64,000 nucleotides of DNA from Photobacterium rosenbergii (GCF_003026455.1 NZ_PYMB01000006.1:124001-188000); one strand, 5' to 3'; numbered from the stretch's first letter, positions 7,229 to 17,816 are shown. Translations and numbers: made by a program. The notes: generated by a model not told the origin, from the letters alone.

Positions 7229-9430
7229 TTAAGTTAAATCTTGCGGTTCAACATCAATTGACCAGCGGATCTTCTTGGCGAGCGGAAGCAAAGCAATTGC
7301 TGGCTTGGCAACGGACAACCATTGCTGCAGGGCCTTGCGACTCGGTGCTTGCAGCAACAATTGCCAACGGTAGCGGCCTGCCCGGCGGGAGAGCGGGGCA
7401 GGGTTGGGACCCATAACCATCGTGTCCACGCTGGCTATCGGGCTGGTTTCGAATATGCCGCGTACCTGCTGGAGGAATTGTTCGACCAGTTCACTTTGGT
7501 TGGCTTCGGCACGGAGCAGGGCTAGGTAGGTGAATGGCGGAAGCCATGCCTGCTTGCGTTCACTCAGCGCGCCCTTTGCAAAGTGCTCATAGCCCTTGTA
7601 CAGCAGCGCTTGTAGTAAAGCGTGTTCTGGATGGTGGGTTTGCAATACCACTTCACCGGGTTTGCTGGCGCGGCCGGCGCGGCCGGCAACCTGGATAAAC
7701 AGTTGGGCCAAGCGCTCGCTGGCCCGGAAGTCGTTGCTGAAGAGTGCGCTGTCGACATCGAGCAAGGCGACTAGCGTAACATCGGGGAAATGGTGCCCCT
7801 TGGCCAGCATTTGGGTACCAATCAGTATTTGGCATTCGTTGTTGCGGATCGCCTCGAGGTAGTTTTCCAAACTGCCTTTACGGCGGGTACTGTCACGGTC
7901 AATACGCACTGTTTTGTAGCTTGGGAACAAAGTCTCGAGTTGGTGCTCGAGCTGCTCGGTACCGACTCCCACCGCATTGAGCTGGGTTGAGCCACACTGG
8001 CCGCATTGGTGCATCATCGGGCGCTGGGTCCCGCAGTGGTGGCAGCGCAGTTCGCCACTTTGCTGGTGGAAAGTGTAGTAGGCATCACAGCGCTTACACT
8101 CTGCCAACCAACCACATTCATGGCAGATCACGGCAGGGGCAAATCCCCGCCGGTTGAGAAACAGCATGACCTGGTTACCCGCATCAAGGTGCTTGCGCAT
8201 CCGGGCGATCAGTGGTGCAGATAACCCCGCTTCGAGGTACAGTCCTTTGACGTCCAGCACGCCATGGCGCGCAGACTGGGCGCTACCCGCCCGGCGGGAC
8301 AAAATAAGGTGGTGGTACTTTCCGCTTTTGGCGTTATGTAAGGTTTCCAGTGCCGGTGTTGCCGAACCGAGAATGATCGGGATATTCTCCTGGCTGGCAC
8401 GCATCACGGCCAGATCCCTAGCATGGTAGCGTAGGCTGTCCTGCTGTTTGTAGGAGGCATCATGCTCTTCGTCGACAATGATGATGCCGAGGTTGGCAAA
8501 CGGAGTGAACAACGCCGAGCGGGTACCGATGATTATCCCGGCTTGGTTATCGCGTCCAGCGAGCCAAGCCGACAGCCGCTCGGTGTCATTAAGCCCGGAG
8601 TGAATTGTCTCCAGCGGGACATTAAAGCGGCGGCGGAAGCGGTTGATGGTTTGTGGCGTTAGGCCAATTTCCGGTACCAGGATCAACGCTTGCTTACCGG
8701 CAGCTAAAACAGGCTCCAATAGGTTGAGGTAAACTTCGGTTTTGCCTGAACCTGTCACCCCTTCGAGCAGGTAGCAACCAAATTCAGGGTTGGCGTTGAC
8801 ACTGGCAATCGCCAGCGCCTGCTCTTCATTCAGGCGGGGCTTTTCTTCATTTATGGCAAACCCAGCCTTCCAACTGCGGTTAGTCGGCGCTTGTTCAAGT
8901 GTTTCAATCCAGCCTTTGTCTGCCAGTGTTTTCAGTGTTGCGCTGCTGACTTCTTCGGCCAGCAAGGCCTCATGGCTCAGCGTCCCCTGGCGCAGCATGG
9001 TTAGCACCTGAACCTGACGCGGAGCTCGCTTGAGGGCGGTCAAAGGCTGATTATGGCCGGCTTCGGTCAGTTGCCACATTTTCAGTGCAGAAGGCGCCGC
9101 TTCCCGCCCTTTTCGCAATAGGGTAGGCATCGCATTGGCTAGGCTGTCACCCAGGGGGTATTGGTAATATTGGCTTGCCCAGGTTAGTAACTTGAATAGG
9201 CTTGGCCCCCACAACGGTGCCGCATCCAATACCTGATGGATAGGTTTGAGCTGGTTGAGGGGAAAGTCGGAGCTATCGGTCAGTGCCATGACAATCCCAA
9301 CCAGTTGCTGCCGCCCAAAAGGTACTTTGACTCTGCCACCGATCACTGGCTGCTGGTCAGCTTTGACCAAGTAATCAAATTGCTTGTCCAGGGGGACAGG
9401 AAGGGCCACTCGGGCGATGTTGGGCGTCAT
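7229..9430 (-). CDS. priA: Primosomal replication restart helicase PriA
   Basis: Superfamily 2 DNA helicase that recognises stalled forks and reloads DnaB. The 733-residue protein has an N-terminal DNA 3'-end binding domain, Walker A GVTGSGKT near 223-230, a DEEH box near 320, an insert with eight cysteines in four CxxC pairs (about residues 436-480) that binds two zinc ions, and helicase motif VAGRAGRASKPGEVVLQT. The order rpmE-priA-cytR-ftsN is the enteric one, with priA divergent from rpmE. No frame breaks are seen. Confidence 0.96.
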   Translation of the reverse strand: MTPNIARVALPVPLDKQFDYLVKADQQPVIGGRVKVPFGRQQLVGIVMALTDSSDFPLNQLKPIHQVLDAAPLWGPSLFKLLTWASQYYQYPLGDSLANAMPTLLRKGREAAPSALKMWQLTEAGHNQPLTALKRAPRQVQVLTMLRQGTLSHEALLAEEVSSATLKTLADKGWIETLEQAPTNRSWKAGFAINEEKPRLNEEQALAIASVNANPEFGCYLLEGVTGSGKTEVYLNLLEPVLAAGKQALILVPEIGLTPQTINRFRRRFNVPLETIHSGLNDTERLSAWLAGRDNQAGIIIGTRSALFTPFANLGIIIVDEEHDASYKQQDSLRYHARDLAVMRASQENIPIILGSATPALETLHNAKSGKYHHLILSRRAGSAQSARHGVLDVKGLYLEAGLSAPLIARMRKHLDAGNQVMLFLNRRGFAPAVICHECGWLAECKRCDAYYTFHQQSGELRCHHCGTQRPMMHQCGQCGSTQLNAVGVGTEQLEHQLETLFPSYKTVRIDRDSTRRKGSLENYLEAIRNNECQILIGTQMLAKGHHFPDVTLVALLDVDSALFSNDFRASERLAQLFIQVAGRAGRASKPGEVVLQTHHPEHALLQALLYKGYEHFAKGALSERKQAWLPPFTYLALLRAEANQSELVEQFLQQVRGIFETSPIASVDTMVMGPNPAPLSRRAGRYRWQLLLQAPSRKALQQWLSVAKPAIALLPLAKKIRWSIDVEPQDLT

Positions 9431-9520
9431 ATTTAACCGCTAAATCCGCATGCACTAAGATAGAGAAGTGTACCTTGCCCAGCCTCGGGCGGCAAAGCGG
9501 CGAAAAAAGGCGCATATTGG

Positions 9521-9549
9521 TTGATCTGGGCAGAATGATTGATTACTAT
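9521..9549 (+). promoter_or_regulatory. Likely rpmE promoter
   Basis: TTGATC (9521-9526), a 17-base spacer and TACTAT (9544-9549) give a good sigma-70 match. It implies a leader of roughly 105 bases before rpmE. Confidence 0.55.
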
Positions 9550-9605
9550 ACGCCGCCTGAATTTGACGTATTGGCGCTCTTGCCGTTACGTTTTGATATT
9601 AACGA

Positions 9606-9642
9606 CGTGTGGTGCCCGGCTTAGGATCGGGAGAGCGACACG
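9606..9642 (+). promoter_or_regulatory. Structured rpmE mRNA leader
   Basis: CGTGT (9606-9610) pairs with ACACG (9638-9642), and inside it CCCG (9615-9618) pairs with CGGG (9628-9631). It ends about 20 bases before the rpmE start. L31 is known to repress its own translation through its leader in E. coli, and ribosomal-protein leader motifs for L31 have been described in gammaproteobacteria, so an autoregulatory role is plausible. Confidence 0.45.
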
Positions 9643-9664
9643 GCCTTACTTTTGAGGTTATCCC

Positions 9665-9877
9665 ATGAAACAAGGTATTCACCCAGAGTACACTGCAGTA
9701 AACGCTCGTTGTTCTTGCGGCAACACTTTCGTATTTAACTCTACTATGGGTAAAGACATCAACCTTGATGTATGCGACAAGTGTCACCCATTCTACACTG
9801 GTAAGCAGCGTCAGGTTAGCTCTGGTGGTCGTATCGACAAATTCAACAAGCGTTTCGGTGCGCTTTCTAGCAAGTAA
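9665..9877 (+). CDS. rpmE: 50S ribosomal protein L31, zinc-binding form
   Basis: Large-subunit protein that bridges the 30S and 50S particles. The 70-residue product has cysteines 16, 18, 37 and 40 (CSC ... CDKC), the C+ type that binds zinc and acts as a zinc store; a zinc-free paralogue usually replaces it under zinc starvation. It is single-gene, divergent from priA, with its own terminator. The ribosome site is GAGGTTATCCC before the ATG. Confidence 0.97.
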   Translation: MKQGIHPEYTAVNARCSCGNTFVFNSTMGKDINLDVCDKCHPFYTGKQRQVSSGGRIDKFNKRFGALSSK

Positions 9878-9900
9878 TTTGCCAGATGAATTTCGAAAAA

Positions 9901-9927
9901 AGGGATGCGCAAGCATCCCTTTTTTTA
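9901..9927 (+). terminator. rpmE terminator
   Basis: AGGGATGC / GCATCCCT stem with a GCAA tetraloop and seven T. Confidence 0.92.
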
Positions 9928-10182
9928 TCCCTGTCCGGCCCCTTCTTTTATTCCATCATTTCGCTTGCCCCATTCCCTATCTGTATCCCTATTTCAGCTA
10001 AATTGGCGATTCCCTCTTAAAGTGACCCCTTGAGCCGCAATATTCCCCATTGATGTTGAACATTCGGTCCGGGAATCATTGGATCGACCAGATGTTCGGT
10101 GCTAGGATTTTGTGCTGCCATAGAATATGATCTATGTCCAAATTCCAAAATAAAGTCACCTCCAGCCAGGATTTCGAACACT

Positions 10183-11433
10183 ATGTCTGAAGATTTTCGC
10201 CAACAGGCCCTTCATTACCACGCATACCCAGTACCAGGAAAAATTGCTGTCGAGCTCACCAAGCCAGCCAACACCGTAGAAGATCTCGCCCTTGCTTACA
10301 GCCCAGGTGTGGCTGAGCCAGTACGTGAAATCGCTCAGAACTCAGAAAATGTCTACAAGTACACCGGTAAGGGCAACATGGTTGCCGTAATTACTAACGG
10401 TACAGCTATCCTTGGCTTGGGTAACCTTGGCCCGCTGGCTTCTAAGCCGGTAATGGAAGGTAAGGCACTGCTGTTCAAACGTTTTGCTGGCCTTGACTCT
10501 ATTGATATCGAAGTGAAGCACCGCACGATTGACGAGTTTGTCGATACGGTTGCCAATATTGCTGATACGTTCGGTGGTATTAACCTCGAAGATATCAAAG
10601 CCCCAGACTGTTTCGAAATCGAAAAACGCCTGATTGAGCGTTGCCACGTTCCAGTATTCCATGATGACCAGCATGGTACGGCGATTGTGACGGCTGCGGG
10701 TATGCTCAATGCCCTGGAGCTTCAGGGCAAGAACATCAACGAAGCGGTGATTGTTTGCTTGGGCGCGGGTGCAGCGGCTGTGGCTTGTATGGAACTGCTT
10801 ATCAAGTGTGGTGCCCAGCGCGAGAAGATCTACATGTTGGACCGTAAGGGTGTGATCCATACCCGCCGTGACGATATCAACGAGTACAAGCAGCTGTTTG
10901 CCAATAACACCGACAAGCGTACCCTGGAAGATGTGATTGAAGGTGCGGATATCTTTGTTGGTGTCTCTGGCCCTGATCTGCTTGCACCTGAAGCGCTGAA
11001 ATTGATGGCTGACAAGCCTGTGGTCTTTGCGTGTTCTAACCCTGATCCTGAAATCAAGCCAGAGCTAGCCCATGCGGTACGTGATGATTTGATTATGGGT
11101 ACCGGCCGCTCGGATTACCCGAACCAGGTCAACAATGTTATCTGTTTCCCATTCATTTTCCGTGGTGCACTTGATGTGCGTGCGAGTGAAATCAATGACG
11201 AAATGAAACTGGCGGCGGTTGATGCTATCCGTGCGCTGGCCAAAGAACCGGTACCGGCCGAAGTGGTTGCTGCCGCGGGTGCAGACAAGCTTGAATTTGG
11301 CCCGGAATACATCATTCCTAAGCCAATGGACCCACGCCTGCTACCACGGGTTGCTAAGGCAGTTGCCCAGGCTGCTGTAGATTCTGGCGTTGCCCAAATT
11401 GAGATGCCGATTGGTTACATGGAAGCAAAATAA
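10183..11433 (+). CDS. Malic enzyme (malate dehydrogenase, oxaloacetate-decarboxylating), short form
   Basis: Converts malate to pyruvate and CO2 with reduction of NAD(P). The 416-residue protein has the malic enzyme N-terminal domain (YSPGVAEP with the catalytic Tyr, DIKAPDCFEIEKRL with the catalytic Lys, HDDQHGTAIVTAAGML) and a C-terminal Rossmann domain (VCLGAGAAAVACMELL near 190-205). It lacks the phosphotransacetylase-like tail of E. coli MaeB. I use ATG 10183 (MSEDFRQQAL), matching homologues, not the upstream ATG at 10099. The same gene stands between rpmE and metJ in V. cholerae. The 305 bases before it (9878-10182) hold only the rpmE terminator and presumably its promoter. Confidence 0.92.
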   Translation: MSEDFRQQALHYHAYPVPGKIAVELTKPANTVEDLALAYSPGVAEPVREIAQNSENVYKYTGKGNMVAVITNGTAILGLGNLGPLASKPVMEGKALLFKRFAGLDSIDIEVKHRTIDEFVDTVANIADTFGGINLEDIKAPDCFEIEKRLIERCHVPVFHDDQHGTAIVTAAGMLNALELQGKNINEAVIVCLGAGAAAVACMELLIKCGAQREKIYMLDRKGVIHTRRDDINEYKQLFANNTDKRTLEDVIEGADIFVGVSGPDLLAPEALKLMADKPVVFACSNPDPEIKPELAHAVRDDLIMGTGRSDYPNQVNNVICFPFIFRGALDVRASEINDEMKLAAVDAIRALAKEPVPAEVVAAAGADKLEFGPEYIIPKPMDPRLLPRVAKAVAQAAVDSGVAQIEMPIGYMEAK

Positions 11434-11459
11434 GTTTCTTATTAAGCCAAGCAAAGAAA

Positions 11460-11484
11460 AACCAGCCACAAGGCTGGTTTTTTT
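11460..11484 (+). terminator. Terminator of the malic enzyme gene
   Basis: AACCAGCC / GGCTGGTT with an ACAA loop and a T run, 26 bases after the stop codon. It also faces the end of metJ on the other strand, where an A run precedes it. Confidence 0.9.
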
Positions 11485-11528
11485 ATTGTCATATTACGCT
11501 GACATCATGGTGACCCAGTCGCCGGCGA

Positions 11529-11846
11529 TTATTCGTTGATGTCTTCGTAGGTGATCCCCATCTCTTCCATCAGCGCTTTCGCTTCGGCTGGAAGATCGTC
11601 TGGGCGGTCTTTACGGATGTCATCATCGGTTGGAAGCGGTTGGCCAGTGTAGGCGTGCAGGAAGGCTTCGCACAGCAACTCACTGTTGGTAGCATGGCGT
11701 AAGTTGTTGACCTGACGGCGGGTACGCTCATCGGTCAGGATTTTTAGAACCTTCAATGGAATCGAAACTGTAATTTTTTTTACTTGTTCGTTTTTCTTAC
11801 CGTGTTCCGCGTAAGGGCTAATGTATTCGCCATTCCACTCTGCCAT
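11529..11846 (-). CDS. metJ: Methionine regulon repressor MetJ
   Basis: Ribbon-helix-helix repressor that binds Met boxes with S-adenosylmethionine as co-repressor. The 105-residue sequence is nearly that of E. coli Met[20 protein letters not shown], the DNA-contacting strand [43 protein letters not shown]. It is divergent from metB across an operator array of four 8-bp boxes, so it probably represses itself and metBL. Confidence 0.97.
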   Translation of the reverse strand: MAEWNGEYISPYAEHGKKNEQVKKITVSIPLKVLKILTDERTRRQVNNLRHATNSELLCEAFLHAYTGQPLPTDDDIRKDRPDDLPAEAKALMEEMGITYEDINE

Positions 11847-11923
11847 TTTTTACCTTCTCAGCGATATAAAAGTGATGAAATATAGTATGCCTGAATTTTA
11901 GCGGGATTTACCGCCATAAGCAA

Positions 11924-11955
11924 AGACATATAGACGTCTAGAAGTGTTGACGTCT
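11924..11955. promoter_or_regulatory. MetJ operator, four tandem Met boxes (metJ/metBL)
   Basis: Four contiguous 8-mers AGACATAT, AGACGTCT, AGAAGTGT, TGACGTCT match the Met box consensus AGACGTCT at 6, 8, 5 and 7 of 8 positions. The tandem in-phase arrangement is what cooperative MetJ dimers need. The array lies between the divergent starts of metJ and metB. Confidence 0.9.
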
Positions 11956-12023
11956 TCGGTGTTTGTCGTTATGTTGTTGCATAAAAGTTATTCGCCAGGG
12001 CCACCCTGACAAGGAAAGTAAAC

Positions 12024-13190
12024 ATGAGTGACAAGAAGCTAGCTACCGTCGCTGTTCGCACCGGCATCGAATCTGATACCCAGTACAACGCTGTGGTACC
12101 CCCTCTCTATTTAACCTCGACCTACAGCTTTCCGCAATTAGGTGAGGTACCAGAATTTGATTATTCCCGCTCAGGTAACCCAACCCGTAACACACTGGCT
12201 GATGCGTTGGCAGAGCTGGAAGGGGGGGCGGGTGCTGTGGTGACCAACTGCGGGACTGCGGCAATCAACCTGCTGGCTTCAGCGTTAATTGGCCCGGACG
12301 ATTTGATTATTGCCCCTCATGACTGCTACGGCGGCACTTACCGCCTGTTTAATACCCGTGCGGGTAAGGGTGATTTCAAAGTACGCTTCATTGATCAGAC
12401 GGATCCAAAAGCTGTCGCCGAAGCACTGGCCCTAAAGCCTAAGCTGATTTGGGTCGAAACCCCGTCAAACCCATTGCTACGTATTGTCGATGTTGCCGAG
12501 ATTTGTGCGGCGGCCAAGCAAGTGGGTGCGCTGGTGGCGGTGGATAATACTTTCCTGTCTCCGATCCTCCAGCAGCCGATTGCCCTTGGTGCTGATTTTG
12601 TTGTCCATTCCACGACTAAATACATCAATGGTCATTCAGATGTCGTCGGTGGGGTATTGATTTCCAAGCAGGCGGAGCATGCCGAGGAGATCGCCTGGTG
12701 GGCAAATTGTATTGGTGCCACCGGTGCGCCGTTTGATGCTTATATGACCTTGCGTGGCCTGCGTACCTTGGCACCAAGGATGCGGATGCATGAAGAAAAC
12801 AGCCGTCAGATCCTGGCTTACCTGCAACAGCAACCGTTGGTAGGGAATATTTACCACCCAAGCCAACCAGAGCACCCTGGCCATGCGATAGCACTCAAGC
12901 AGCAAAAGGGCTTCGGTGCAATGCTGAGCTTTGAGATTGCCGGTAGTATGGCGCAGCTTGAAGTCTTTGTTAAAACGCTAAACTGTTTCTCATTGGCGGA
13001 ATCACTCGGTGGCACGGAAAGCTTGATTTGTCACCCGGCAAGTATGACCCACCGTGCTATGTCGGATGAAGCCCAAGCCGAGGCTGGACTGAAACCGTCC
13101 CTGTTGAGGCTATCGGTTGGCCTTGAGGATCCTGAAGATTTGATTGCCGATCTGGAGCAGGCTTTCAACAAAGCGGCGGAGGTAGCGTAA
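12024..13190 (+). CDS. metB: Cystathionine gamma-synthase MetB
   Basis: PLP enzyme that joins O-succinylhomoserine and cysteine to cystathionine, an early step of methionine synthesis. The 388-residue product has the Cys/Met-metabolism PLP fold; the PLP lysine is in VVHSTTKYINGHSDVVGG near residue 197, and YSRSGNPTRNTL near 46-57 is the family substrate-phosphate loop. SD AAGGAAAG precedes the ATG. The stop abuts the metL start (TAAATG), so the two are translated as a coupled pair. Confidence 0.95.
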   Translation: MSDKKLATVAVRTGIESDTQYNAVVPPLYLTSTYSFPQLGEVPEFDYSRSGNPTRNTLADALAELEGGAGAVVTNCGTAAINLLASALIGPDDLIIAPHDCYGGTYRLFNTRAGKGDFKVRFIDQTDPKAVAEALALKPKLIWVETPSNPLLRIVDVAEICAAAKQVGALVAVDNTFLSPILQQPIALGADFVVHSTTKYINGHSDVVGGVLISKQAEHAEEIAWWANCIGATGAPFDAYMTLRGLRTLAPRMRMHEENSRQILAYLQQQPLVGNIYHPSQPEHPGHAIALKQQKGFGAMLSFEIAGSMAQLEVFVKTLNCFSLAESLGGTESLICHPASMTHRAMSDEAQAEAGLKPSLLRLSVGLEDPEDLIADLEQAFNKAAEVA

Positions 13191-15608
13191 ATGAGTCATC
13201 CTGTTACGCGTCAATTGCACAAGTTTGGCGGCAGCAGCTTAGCTGATCCAGAGTGCTACCTAAGGGTGGCCGAGATCTTGCGTGAGTATTCCAGCGAAAA
13301 TGATTTGGTCGTTGTATCGGCGGCAGGTAAAACCACTAACTGCCTGATCGAATGGCTTGAACTGCTGGACAAGGATGGCCGTCAGGCCCATGAGGCTTTG
13401 CAGTCTCTGCGTAGTTTTCAGCAGGGGCTGATTGAGTCGCTGCTTGACGGTGAGGTAGCGGATGAACTGTTGACCCAGTTGCACCTTGAGTTAGGTGTTC
13501 TGTCGGGTATGGCCGAAAAGCCACAGTCAGAGGCTGAACAAGCCAAGGTGCTTGGTCACGGTGAGCAGTGGTCAGCCCGTTTGTTGGCCGCTTTGCTAAC
13601 TAAACAACAACTACCTGCAGCCAACCTTGATTCTCGCCGGTTCCTACGGGCCGAGCGGGCCGCCCAGCCAGAAGTTGACCGTGCGCTATCTTGGCCGTTG
13701 CTCAAAGAGCAGCTCGCTCAGTACAGTCAACAGCGTGTCGTGATCACCGGTTTCATGGCACAAAATGGCGCGGGTGAGACTGTACTACTCGGCCGTAACG
13801 GTTCGGATTATTCGGCAACCGTGATTGGTGCCCTGGCTGATGTTGATAGGGTGACAATCTGGAGTGATGTGGCTGGGGTTTACAGTGCTGACCCGCGTAA
13901 GGTTGCAGATGCTTGCCTACTGCCTTTGCTACGACTGGATGAGGCCAGTGAACTGGCCCGCTTGGCTGCGCCTGTTTTGCATAGCCGTACCTTACAGCCC
14001 GTTGCACAAAGTGCGATTGACCTGACATTGCGTTGCAGCCACCAACCGGAGCAAGGCTCGACCCGGGTGGAACGGGTACTTGCGTCAGGACGCGGGGCCA
14101 AGATCATCACGTCACTTGATGAGGTGTGCCTGATCGAACTATCGGTGACCCGCGCCCATGATTTTGCCCCTATTGCTACAGATATCGAGCGCTTCCTGCA
14201 GCGGACCCAACTACAGCCGCTTGCCAGCAGCTTTGAGCCAGATAAAGGCCGGGTGCAACTGGCCTATACTGCCGAGGTCGTTAACAGCGTTCTGGCCCAA
14301 CTTCAGGATAGCGGCATTGCCGCCGAACTGCGTTTGCGCGAGGGGTTCTCTCTGGTCGCTGCGGTAGGGGCCGGCGTGGTGAATAATGCGGTGCATTGCT
14401 ATGGCTTCTACCAGCAACTTAAAGGGCAGGCGCTAGAGTTTATAGCTGAGTCTGAATCGGGGTTGAGTTTGGTCGCGGTATTGCGAAAGGCCGATACCGA
14501 TAGCTTGATCCAGGGGATTCACCAGAACTTGTTCCAGGCCCAGAAGCGGATTGGTCTGGTGCTTTGTGGCAAGGGCAATATCGGTAGCCGGTGGCTGGAG
14601 CTATTCGAAACCGAGAAAGCCACATTGGAAAAGCGCCACGGTATGAGCTTTACCCTGATTGGTGTGGTTGATAGCCGCCGCCATTGGATTGATTTTGACG
14701 GTATTGATGTTAGCCGTGCCCAACATGCCTTTGACGATGAGTCAGTAGAATATAGCGGTGATCAATGGTTGTCGGTGCTGGCCCACAATACCTATGACGA
14801 TGTCATTGTGCTCGATGTGACTGCCAGCAGTGAGTTGGCAGCGCGTTACCCACAAGTGGCGGAGTCTGGTTTGCACCTGATCTCTGCTAATAAGGTGGCG
14901 GGTTCGGCTTCGGGAGAAGCTTATCACCAGGTGATTGATGCCTTTGCCAAGAGCAGCCGCTTCTGGCTCTACAATGCAACAGTGGGGGCTGGTTTGCCTG
15001 TTAACCACACGGTACGTGACTTACGTGAAAGCGGGGATGAAATCATCGCTTTGTCGGGGATCTTCTCCGGCACTCTGTCTTGGCTGTTCCAGCAATATGA
15101 TGGCTCAGTGCCATTTTCCCAACTGGTTGAGCTGGCCTGGCAACAGGGGTTGACCGAGCCGGATCCGCGCCATGATCTGGATGGCAGTGATGTGATGCGC
15201 AAGCTGGTGATCCTAGCCCGTGAATCAGGTTTGCCGTTGGAGCCTGAGCAGGTCAAAGTGGAAACACTGGTACCAGACTCATTGGCATCACTTGGGGTCG
15301 ATGATTTCTTCGAGCAATCTGTCGAGCTTGATGAGTTATTGCATGAGCGTCTGCGCAAAGCGCAGAAAGAAGAGAAGGTACTGCGCTACGTAGCCCGCTT
15401 GGATCGCCATGGCAAGGCCGTTGTTGGCATCGAGGCGTTGTCTCGTGAGCATGCCCTGGCCAATTTACTCCCTTGTGACAATATCTTTGCCATCGAGAGT
15501 CGCTGGTACCGTGATAACCCGTTGGTGATCCGCGGGCCGGGTGCAGGCCGTGACGTGACGGCAGGTGCGCTGCTCTCAGATATCAACCGTCTAGCGGCAA
15601 TGCTGTAA
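13191..15608 (+). CDS. metL: Bifunctional aspartokinase II / homoserine dehydrogenase II
   Basis: Catalyses the first and third steps of the aspartate pathway for methionine. The 805 residues comprise an aspartokinase domain (KFGGSSLADPE near 10-20; GRNGSDYSATV near 202-212), central ACT-like regulatory sequence, and a homoserine dehydrogenase with Rossmann motif LVLCGKGNIGSRW near 456-468, ANKVAGSASG near 563 and NATVGAGLPV near 594. Being with metB and behind MetJ boxes marks it as the methionine isozyme, not ThrA. No frame break is present. Confidence 0.95.
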   Translation: MSHPVTRQLHKFGGSSLADPECYLRVAEILREYSSENDLVVVSAAGKTTNCLIEWLELLDKDGRQAHEALQSLRSFQQGLIESLLDGEVADELLTQLHLELGVLSGMAEKPQSEAEQAKVLGHGEQWSARLLAALLTKQQLPAANLDSRRFLRAERAAQPEVDRALSWPLLKEQLAQYSQQRVVITGFMAQNGAGETVLLGRNGSDYSATVIGALADVDRVTIWSDVAGVYSADPRKVADACLLPLLRLDEASELARLAAPVLHSRTLQPVAQSAIDLTLRCSHQPEQGSTRVERVLASGRGAKIITSLDEVCLIELSVTRAHDFAPIATDIERFLQRTQLQPLASSFEPDKGRVQLAYTAEVVNSVLAQLQDSGIAAELRLREGFSLVAAVGAGVVNNAVHCYGFYQQLKGQALEFIAESESGLSLVAVLRKADTDSLIQGIHQNLFQAQKRIGLVLCGKGNIGSRWLELFETEKATLEKRHGMSFTLIGVVDSRRHWIDFDGIDVSRAQHAFDDESVEYSGDQWLSVLAHNTYDDVIVLDVTASSELAARYPQVAESGLHLISANKVAGSASGEAYHQVIDAFAKSSRFWLYNATVGAGLPVNHTVRDLRESGDEIIALSGIFSGTLSWLFQQYDGSVPFSQLVELAWQQGLTEPDPRHDLDGSDVMRKLVILARESGLPLEPEQVKVETLVPDSLASLGVDDFFEQSVELDELLHERLRKAQKEEKVLRYVARLDRHGKAVVGIEALSREHALANLLPCDNIFAIESRWYRDNPLVIRGPGAGRDVTAGALLSDINRLAAML

Positions 15609-15737
15609 CCCTTTGCCGAGGATTACGGGCGATGAATGCAAGTGAAATTGGCTAATGGTGATGCTGATGATTAGTGTAATTCACCAGTTATGCAAAGCCA
15701 CCCAGTGCAAGTTGCCATAAAAATACCGAAACACCAT

Positions 15738-15764
15738 AAAGCCCGCTATCAGCGGGCTTTTTTA
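15738..15764 (+). terminator. Terminator of metBL
   Basis: AAAGCCCGC / GCGGGCTTT stem with a 5-base loop and a T run, about 130 bases after metL. Confidence 0.9.
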
Positions 15765-15855
15765 TGGCCTACCAATGTTGAAGATCATGCAATTTGAAGT
15801 TGAAAAATATTCATGATCATCATGTTGACATTAAATTGGTTACAAGACATTCTGT

Positions 15856-16829
<974 letters not shown>

Positions 16830-16844
16830 GCACACAGATAAAAG

Positions 16845-16869
16845 AAAAGCCGCTTTAAGCGGCTTTTTT
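16845..16869 (+). terminator. Terminator between metF and aphA
   Basis: AAGCCGCTT / AAGCGGCTT-type hairpin with a run of T; flanked by A on the left, so it may also end aphA from the other strand. Confidence 0.88.
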
Positions 16870-16888
16870 TATGTTCTTTGGTTACGGC

Positions 16889-17452
16889 TTACAGGGCAAC
16901 TGGGCTACCTGCCGAATCCATATCCTTAAGCTCGGTCAATACTTCCTCTGCCCAGTCAATCCAAGCCTGGCGGTTGTGGATCGCGCGGCGAAGGGTTAGA
17001 CGGTCAAGACGGGATTGGCGATCTAGGCTCTTGTGGTCAGCAAAATGGATTTTTTCCATTTCGTTGTAGTGGTTGATCAGCGTGTGTGACTCTTCAATCA
17101 GGCCTTCCAGTTGCTGCTGCATTGGCTCGGAGTTGTGCACACCGCAAACTACCAGCTTGGCAGAAAACTCATCGCGGATGGTTGGGTTGCGTGCAGGCTC
17201 CTGGAACCACTCAAACAGTGCCTGACGGCCCAGATCGGTAATAGAGTATACCTTGCGATCCGGTTTACCCTCTTGCGGTTCAAGTTTACAGGTTACCTGG
17301 TTGTTGCCGGCCATCTTGTTCAGCTCGCGATATACTTGCTGGTGGCTGGCTTTCCAGAAATAACCGATGCTATGGGAGAACTCTTTGGTGATATCGTAAC
17401 CGGTGGCATCGCGGTTACTCAACACAGTTAAAATAACGTGTGGTAGTGACAT
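16889..17452 (-). CDS. aphA: AphA, low-cell-density quorum-sensing master regulator (PadR family)
   Basis: Winged-helix PadR-type regulator with a C-terminal coiled-coil dimer arm. In vibrios it is the main regulator at low cell density, induced by Qrr small RNAs, opposed by LuxR/HapR, and in V. cholerae activates tcpPH with AphB. The sequence matches known AphA strongly: MSLPHVILTVLS, RDATGYDITKEFS, IGYFWKASHQQVYRELNKM, LEPQEGKPDRKVYSITDLGRQAL. The C-terminal half (about 95-187) is more divergent but keeps RLTLRRAIHNRQAWIDWAEEVL. The neighbour ppc is as in V. cholerae. A long spacer upstream could hold the promoter and a regulated leader. Confidence 0.93.
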   Translation of the reverse strand: MSLPHVILTVLSNRDATGYDITKEFSHSIGYFWKASHQQVYRELNKMAGNNQVTCKLEPQEGKPDRKVYSITDLGRQALFEWFQEPARNPTIRDEFSAKLVVCGVHNSEPMQQQLEGLIEESHTLINHYNEMEKIHFADHKSLDRQSRLDRLTLRRAIHNRQAWIDWAEEVLTELKDMDSAGSPVAL

Positions 17453-17816
17453 CTCTTCTATCCGTTAAAATACTACAAAAAAATAACTCAATCGGCATGG
17501 CCTGAGACGGCCGCAACGTACCCATCGCTCATTGGCGTTTTTATAATCGTGCTGTTGCAGTGCCTGATCGAGATCACGTAGCATACACATCAATGGACTA
17601 TTTTTCGACATCGGAGCGCGATATCGACGAAAACTGGTGCAACCAATTGCCCGTCTTGTGATGCTGGTCTATATATTGCCTGTTATTTCCTATTCATTCT
17701 TTGATGCAAATGGTTTTTCATCAAATGATTTCACTGCATGTGATTTAGTTTAGTTAACCGAGGGTTGGCGGGGCTGTCTCAAAAGTGAGGCAAGAGGGGA
17801 ATTTTGCGGAAAAAAG
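17453..17816. other. Spacer upstream of aphA
   Basis: About 360 bases between the aphA start and the ppc terminator, without a credible ORF. It must carry the aphA promoter and leader. The aphA ribosome site is AGAAGAG just before the ATG. I could not identify a clear LuxR/HapR box, AphA box or Qrr pairing site by eye. Confidence 0.5.
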
